Below, piece by piece: positions 59,349-62,533 of a stretch of 62,533 nucleotides of DNA. A program made the translations under genes and the position numbers. The stretch is from CAZLRH01 sp964562015 (lineage in GTDB: Bacteria > Verrucomicrobiota > Verrucomicrobiia > Opitutales > JABDGR01): assembly GCA_964562015.1 (NCBI GenBank), contig CAZLRH010000022.1, forward strand, positions 1 through 62,533, written 5' to 3'. Numbering within the stretch: position 1 is the first letter of the stretch; each line of letters begins with the position of its first letter. The notes beneath the pieces are model-generated. The model was not told the origin of the DNA. It saw only the letters and a program-made list of their open reading frames with translations, and did not search any database.

Positions 59349-61337
59349 ATGGCCAAATCGCCCCCTCGCAAGGCCGGTGGCGCACCGTCTCCCCCCGCGC
59401 CGGACCCGGTGCCCGCGGCTGCGCCGGTGACCCCAGTCTCCCTCCCCACTTCGGTGGCGAATGGCTCGACCTCAGCACCTTGGAATGCCCAGGACGCCGT
59501 CAATGGCGGAGTGCTCGCCCTTTTGGCGCTCATGCTGCTGGGCCAATCGTGGCGGCGCTGGCCGGACCCGGTGATTGATTTCGGCCGCGAGCTTTACCTC
59601 CCCTGGCGGCTATCCCAGGGCGCGATGCTTTATCGCGACGTGCAGCATCTCTACGGTCCGCTTTCGCAGTATTTCAATGCCCTCGTATTTCGCGTGCTGG
59701 GTGTCGGCTTCACCACGTTGGTGGCGGTGAATCTCTGCTTCTATGCGGTGATTCTCGGCGTCATCTATTATCTGGTGCGCGAAGGCTGGGGCCGCTTCGA
59801 GGCGTTTATCGCCAGTGCGGTGTTCGTCACGGTGTTTTCGTTCACCCACATTTTGGGCATCGGCAACTACAACTTTGTCACGCCCTACGCGCACGAGGTC
59901 ACGCACGGTGTCTTTATCGTGCTCATGCTGGTATTGATGTTTCGCAGTTGTTTGCGCCGGCCGACCCCGGCGCGATTTTTCGCCGCGGGCGTGCTGGCCG
60001 GGCTGACGGTTTTAAACAAACCCGAGGCCATGATTGCGGGCACCGGCGTCACCCTTGGCGCCGTGGTTCTCCTCTTTTGGAAATCACGCACCAGCCCGCT
60101 CGGCCTCTCCCGCTGGTTCGCGGTGACTGCGGCCTTCATTGTCGGCGGATGCGTGCCCATGCTCGTGGCCGTGGGCATGTTTACCGCGTTCGGCGGGCTG
60201 CCGCTGGCGACTTCCCTGCGTTATGCCAACAACGCCTGGCTCGCCGTATTCGCCTTCTCCAACATGTCCGCGCAACCCATGCAGAAAATGGCGCTGGGCA
60301 CGGACGATCTTTGGGGCAACCTTTTGAGCGAGGTCAAATGGGGCACGCTGGCCGCGTTGCTGGCTTTGGGCGGAGGCTTGATTTTCAGCAAACTTGAACA
60401 GCCGGGGCGAAAATTCGGCTGGGTCGCCTTTTTGGCGCTCATCGTCATTTTGGTTTCGTATGTGGTGCCCTGGAAAGAGACCGCCGTGGTTTTGCCGGGG
60501 TTGCTGGTGCTGGCGGCGGCGCTGCAAATCGGCCAGATGGTGGGCCCGCCGGTGAGCCGCCCCACCCGGACCCAATCCGAAACCCGCACGCTGCTGTGGT
60601 GCGCGGGTGGCGCCTTTCTGGCCCGCATGGCGTTTAACCCGAGGTATTATCATTACGGGTTTTTCCAATCGGCCCTGGCCACCGTCGTGGTGGTGGCTTC
60701 CCTGCTCGCCGCGGTGCCCGTGGCCGTGGGCCTGGGCTCCGGGATGCGGAATTTTTACCGGGCTTTTATTCTGGTTTTCCTGATCGTCGGCGCCGGCGAG
60801 ATAATTTACCTGTCCCACTTCCTTTACTCACTGATGGATGATAAAGTCGGGGAAGGCGCCGACTGGTTCTATGTGTTCAACACCAAGAAAGTTGATCCGG
60901 AAGGCCTTCTGATTGAATCGGCGCGCGAACATCTCGTCGCCGACCAGGACGCCCACTCGTTGCTGGTCCTCCCGGAAGGCGCCATGCTGAACTACCTCAC
61001 GCGCCTGCCCAGCACCATCCCGGATTACATGTTTGTGCCGGCGCTCCTGGCCAATGGGCGCGAAGATGAAATCGTGAAAAACCTCGAATCCACCCCGCCG
61101 GACCGCATCGCCGTGCTCACCCGCGACATGCGCGAATTCGGCCCCGATCCACAGCATCCGTTAATCTTTGGCGACGCCCCGGAGCACGGCAAAGGCCTGC
61201 TTGATTTCATCACCAAGAACTATGTCGTCGGCTACCAACTAGGCGACAATCCCCTCGATCCCTCGAAGCGCGGCGTGGTGATTTTCAACCGCAAGCCGGA
61301 GTTCAAGGGCACCGCGCCGGCTGCGACCAAACCTTAA
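59349..61337 (+). CDS. Polytopic membrane protein, GT-C glycosyltransferase-like
   Basis: A 662-aa protein: a Pro/Ala-rich N-terminus, then ten or more membrane segments and a soluble C-terminal region of about 160 residues. After the first segment comes DPVIDFGRELYLPWRLSQGA then MLYRDVQHLYGPLSQYFNAL, the acidic first loop and re-entrant layout of lipid-linked-sugar glycosyltransferases (GT39-like). A second loop shows GIGNYNFVTPYAHEVTHGV. Donor and acceptor unknown. It follows the divergent deoxy-sugar gene and may act in the same envelope polymer. Confidence 0.75.
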   Translation: MAKSPPRKAGGAPSPPAPDPVPAAAPVTPVSLPTSVANGSTSAPWNAQDAVNGGVLALLALMLLGQSWRRWPDPVIDFGRELYLPWRLSQGAMLYRDVQHLYGPLSQYFNALVFRVLGVGFTTLVAVNLCFYAVILGVIYYLVREGWGRFEAFIASAVFVTVFSFTHILGIGNYNFVTPYAHEVTHGVFIVLMLVLMFRSCLRRPTPARFFAAGVLAGLTVLNKPEAMIAGTGVTLGAVVLLFWKSRTSPLGLSRWFAVTAAFIVGGCVPMLVAVGMFTAFGGLPLATSLRYANNAWLAVFAFSNMSAQPMQKMALGTDDLWGNLLSEVKWGTLAALLALGGGLIFSKLEQPGRKFGWVAFLALIVILVSYVVPWKETAVVLPGLLVLAAALQIGQMVGPPVSRPTRTQSETRTLLWCAGGAFLARMAFNPRYYHYGFFQSALATVVVVASLLAAVPVAVGLGSGMRNFYRAFILVFLIVGAGEIIYLSHFLYSLMDDKVGEGADWFYVFNTKKVDPEGLLIESAREHLVADQDAHSLLVLPEGAMLNYLTRLPSTIPDYMFVPALLANGREDEIVKNLESTPPDRIAVLTRDMREFGPDPQHPLIFGDAPEHGKGLLDFITKNYVVGYQLGDNPLDPSKRGVVIFNRKPEFKGTAPAATKP

Positions 61338-61452
61338 AACCGGCGGCAGGCCAGGCCGGGCCGCCCTCTTTCCGCTGGCGCACAACGCCCCGCTGTGCCA
61401 TTCTCGCCGGTTTCACCTTTTCCCGGTCGCCTCGCGCGACCCCTCTTTTCCC

Positions 61453-62533
61453 ATGCTCCAAGCCGGTATCGTCGGACTGCCCAATGTGGGCAAAAGCACG
61501 CTCTTCAACGCCCTCACGCGCTCGCGCAAGGCCGAAGCGGCGAATTATCCCTTTTGCACGATTGACCCAAATGTCGGTGCGGTCGAAGTGCCCGACCCGC
61601 GGCTCGCGCCGTTGGCGAAAATCGCCAAGACCAGCGTCATCATCCCGGCGGCCATGGAGTTTGTGGACATCGCGGGCCTCGTGGCTGGCGCGAGCAAGGG
61701 CGAGGGTCTCGGCAACAAATTCCTCGCGCACATCCGCGAAGTGCAGGCGGTCGTCCACGTCGTGCGGTGCTTTGAGGATCCGGACGTCGTGCACACCATG
61801 GGCGGCGTGGACCCGTTGCGCGACATCGAAACCATTTCCACGGAACTGCTGCTGTCCGACCTCGATAGCGCGCAGTCCCAGCTCGACAAAGCGCGCACCA
61901 AGGCCAAGGGCCACGACAAGGATGCCGCCGGGCAAGTCGCCCTGCTGGAGAAAGTGGTCGCGCATCTCGGCGCGGGCCGCCCGGCGAATTTGCTCGAAGT
62001 CAAAGAGGACGAAATTGCGCGCCTGCAACACGCCGGCCTGCTGTCGGCGAAGCCCGTACTCTTCGCCTGCAACGTCGCGGAAAGCGACATCGCCGACCCC
62101 GGCAAAAACCCGCATGTGCAGCGCGTGCGGCAATTCGTGGCCGACCACCACGGCGCGGGCATCTGCGTCATCTGCGCGCGCATCGAGGAGGAATTGGGCG
62201 ACCTCGCCCCCGCGGAAGCCGCCGACTATTTGCGCGAACTCGGTGTGGCCGACAGCGGCGTCTCCCAACTCATCCGCGCGGCGTATTCGCTGCTCGGGCT
62301 GGCGTCGTATTTCACCGCGGGCGAAAAGGAAGTGCGGGCATGGACCTTCCGCAAGGGCATGACGGCGCCGCAATGCGCCGGCGTCATTCACACCGATTTT
62401 GAAAAAGGCTTCATCAAAGCCGAAGTCGTGTCGTACGACGACCTCCTCGCCGCGGGCTCCTATGCGGCCGCGCGGGAAGCCGGCAAATACCGCCTCGAAG
62501 GCCGCGACTACCTCTTCCAGGACGGCGACGTCG
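61453..62533 (+). CDS. ychF: Ribosome-binding GTPase YchF, cut by window end
   Basis: An Obg-family ATPase/GTPase starting at ATG 61453, visible for 360 codons of about 365. P-loop GLPNVGKSTLFNAL, switch NYPFCTIDPN, G3 VDIAGLVAGASKGEGLGNKF, and the C-terminal TGS-like domain (FTAGEKEVRAWTFRKGMTAP, GVIHTDFEKGFIKAEVVSYD, AAREAGKYRLEGRDYLFQDG) are in place. Only the last few residues are outside the window. YchF prefers ATP over GTP in many species and binds ribosomes. Confidence 0.96.
   Translation, partial: MLQAGIVGLPNVGKSTLFNALTRSRKAEAANYPFCTIDPNVGAVEVPDPRLAPLAKIAKTSVIIPAAMEFVDIAGLVAGASKGEGLGNKFLAHIREVQAVVHVVRCFEDPDVVHTMGGVDPLRDIETISTELLLSDLDSAQSQLDKARTKAKGHDKDAAGQVALLEKVVAHLGAGRPANLLEVKEDEIARLQHAGLLSAKPVLFACNVAESDIADPGKNPHVQRVRQFVADHHGAGICVICARIEEELGDLAPAEAADYLRELGVADSGVSQLIRAAYSLLGLASYFTAGEKEVRAWTFRKGMTAPQCAGVIHTDFEKGFIKAEVVSYDDLLAAGSYAAAREAGKYRLEGRDYLFQDGDV

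Noticed and set aside
1..62533. CRISPR arrays
   Set aside because: No regularly spaced direct repeats with unique spacers were seen; the tandem units found are short dispersed repeats.

Overview
The window comes from a high-GC Gram-negative bacterium, most likely a member of the Verrucomicrobiota. The evidence is waaA-type LPS synthesis, outer-membrane lipoproteins, a LemA/M48 pair, and dispersed intergenic repeats of the 'accacgaagg', 'attcaaaattc' and 'cttctgcc' kinds that I associate with this group. The phylum call is an inference from content; no marker gene was compared.

Bases 1 to about 37510 are the right-hand part of an integrative and conjugative element (ICE) integrated at the 3' end of a tRNA-Val(CAC) gene (37511-37587, minus strand). 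A tyrosine recombinase and an excisionase-like gene sit directly beside the tRNA. The left end of the ICE lies outside the window. Almost all transfer genes lie on the minus strand. Reading from high to low coordinates they are a MOBF/TrwC-type relaxase-helicase with a structured, oriT-like upstream region, a small conserved protein, a zinc/cadmium-type P1B ATPase, a VirD4-like coupling protein, a stand-alone Clp-type AAA+ ATPase, an AraC-type regulator and a run of VirB2, B3, B4, lipoprotein, B5, B6, B8, B9, B10, lipoprotein and small genes, ending at a hairpin terminator near 7141. No VirB11 ATPase is visible.

Cargo occupies four places. (1) The C-terminal half of dnaE2 (error-prone polymerase) enters at base 1. 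A non-RD Ser/Thr kinase gene follows, then a decayed second copy of the dnaE2 3' end, then a DNA2/Upf1-like SF1 helicase with a small downstream partner. (2) A 3.57-kb IS1-family element (22352-25923, 26-bp inverted repeats, 8-bp target duplication) carries passenger genes: an XRE-ImmA/IrrE protein with an overlapping partner, a ParB-tail protein and a small basic protein. (3) A translationally coupled pair (30399-33985) encodes a GHKL-ATPase-like protein and a large phosphoribosyltransferase-like protein; this is the best candidate for an undescribed, possibly defensive, system. (4) A RadC-like JAB-domain gene lies beside the oriT candidate.

From 37588 to the end the sequence is chromosomal and GC-richer. 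It holds a small regulator with a membrane protein, a methyltransferase, DNA-3-methyladenine glycosylase I, TrpS, an M48 peptidase with LemA, a MazG-like pyrophosphohydrolase, a ketopantoate reductase-like enzyme, an M16 peptidase, WaaA, a long TPR lipoprotein, a LOG-family protein, a small lipoprotein, RlmN, a GDP-sugar dehydratase/reductase, a GT-C-like membrane protein and the GTPase YchF, which is cut by the window end. Repeat sequences have entered coding regions here: an in-frame low-complexity block lies inside waaA, and the signal peptide of a lipoprotein is read from a repeat.
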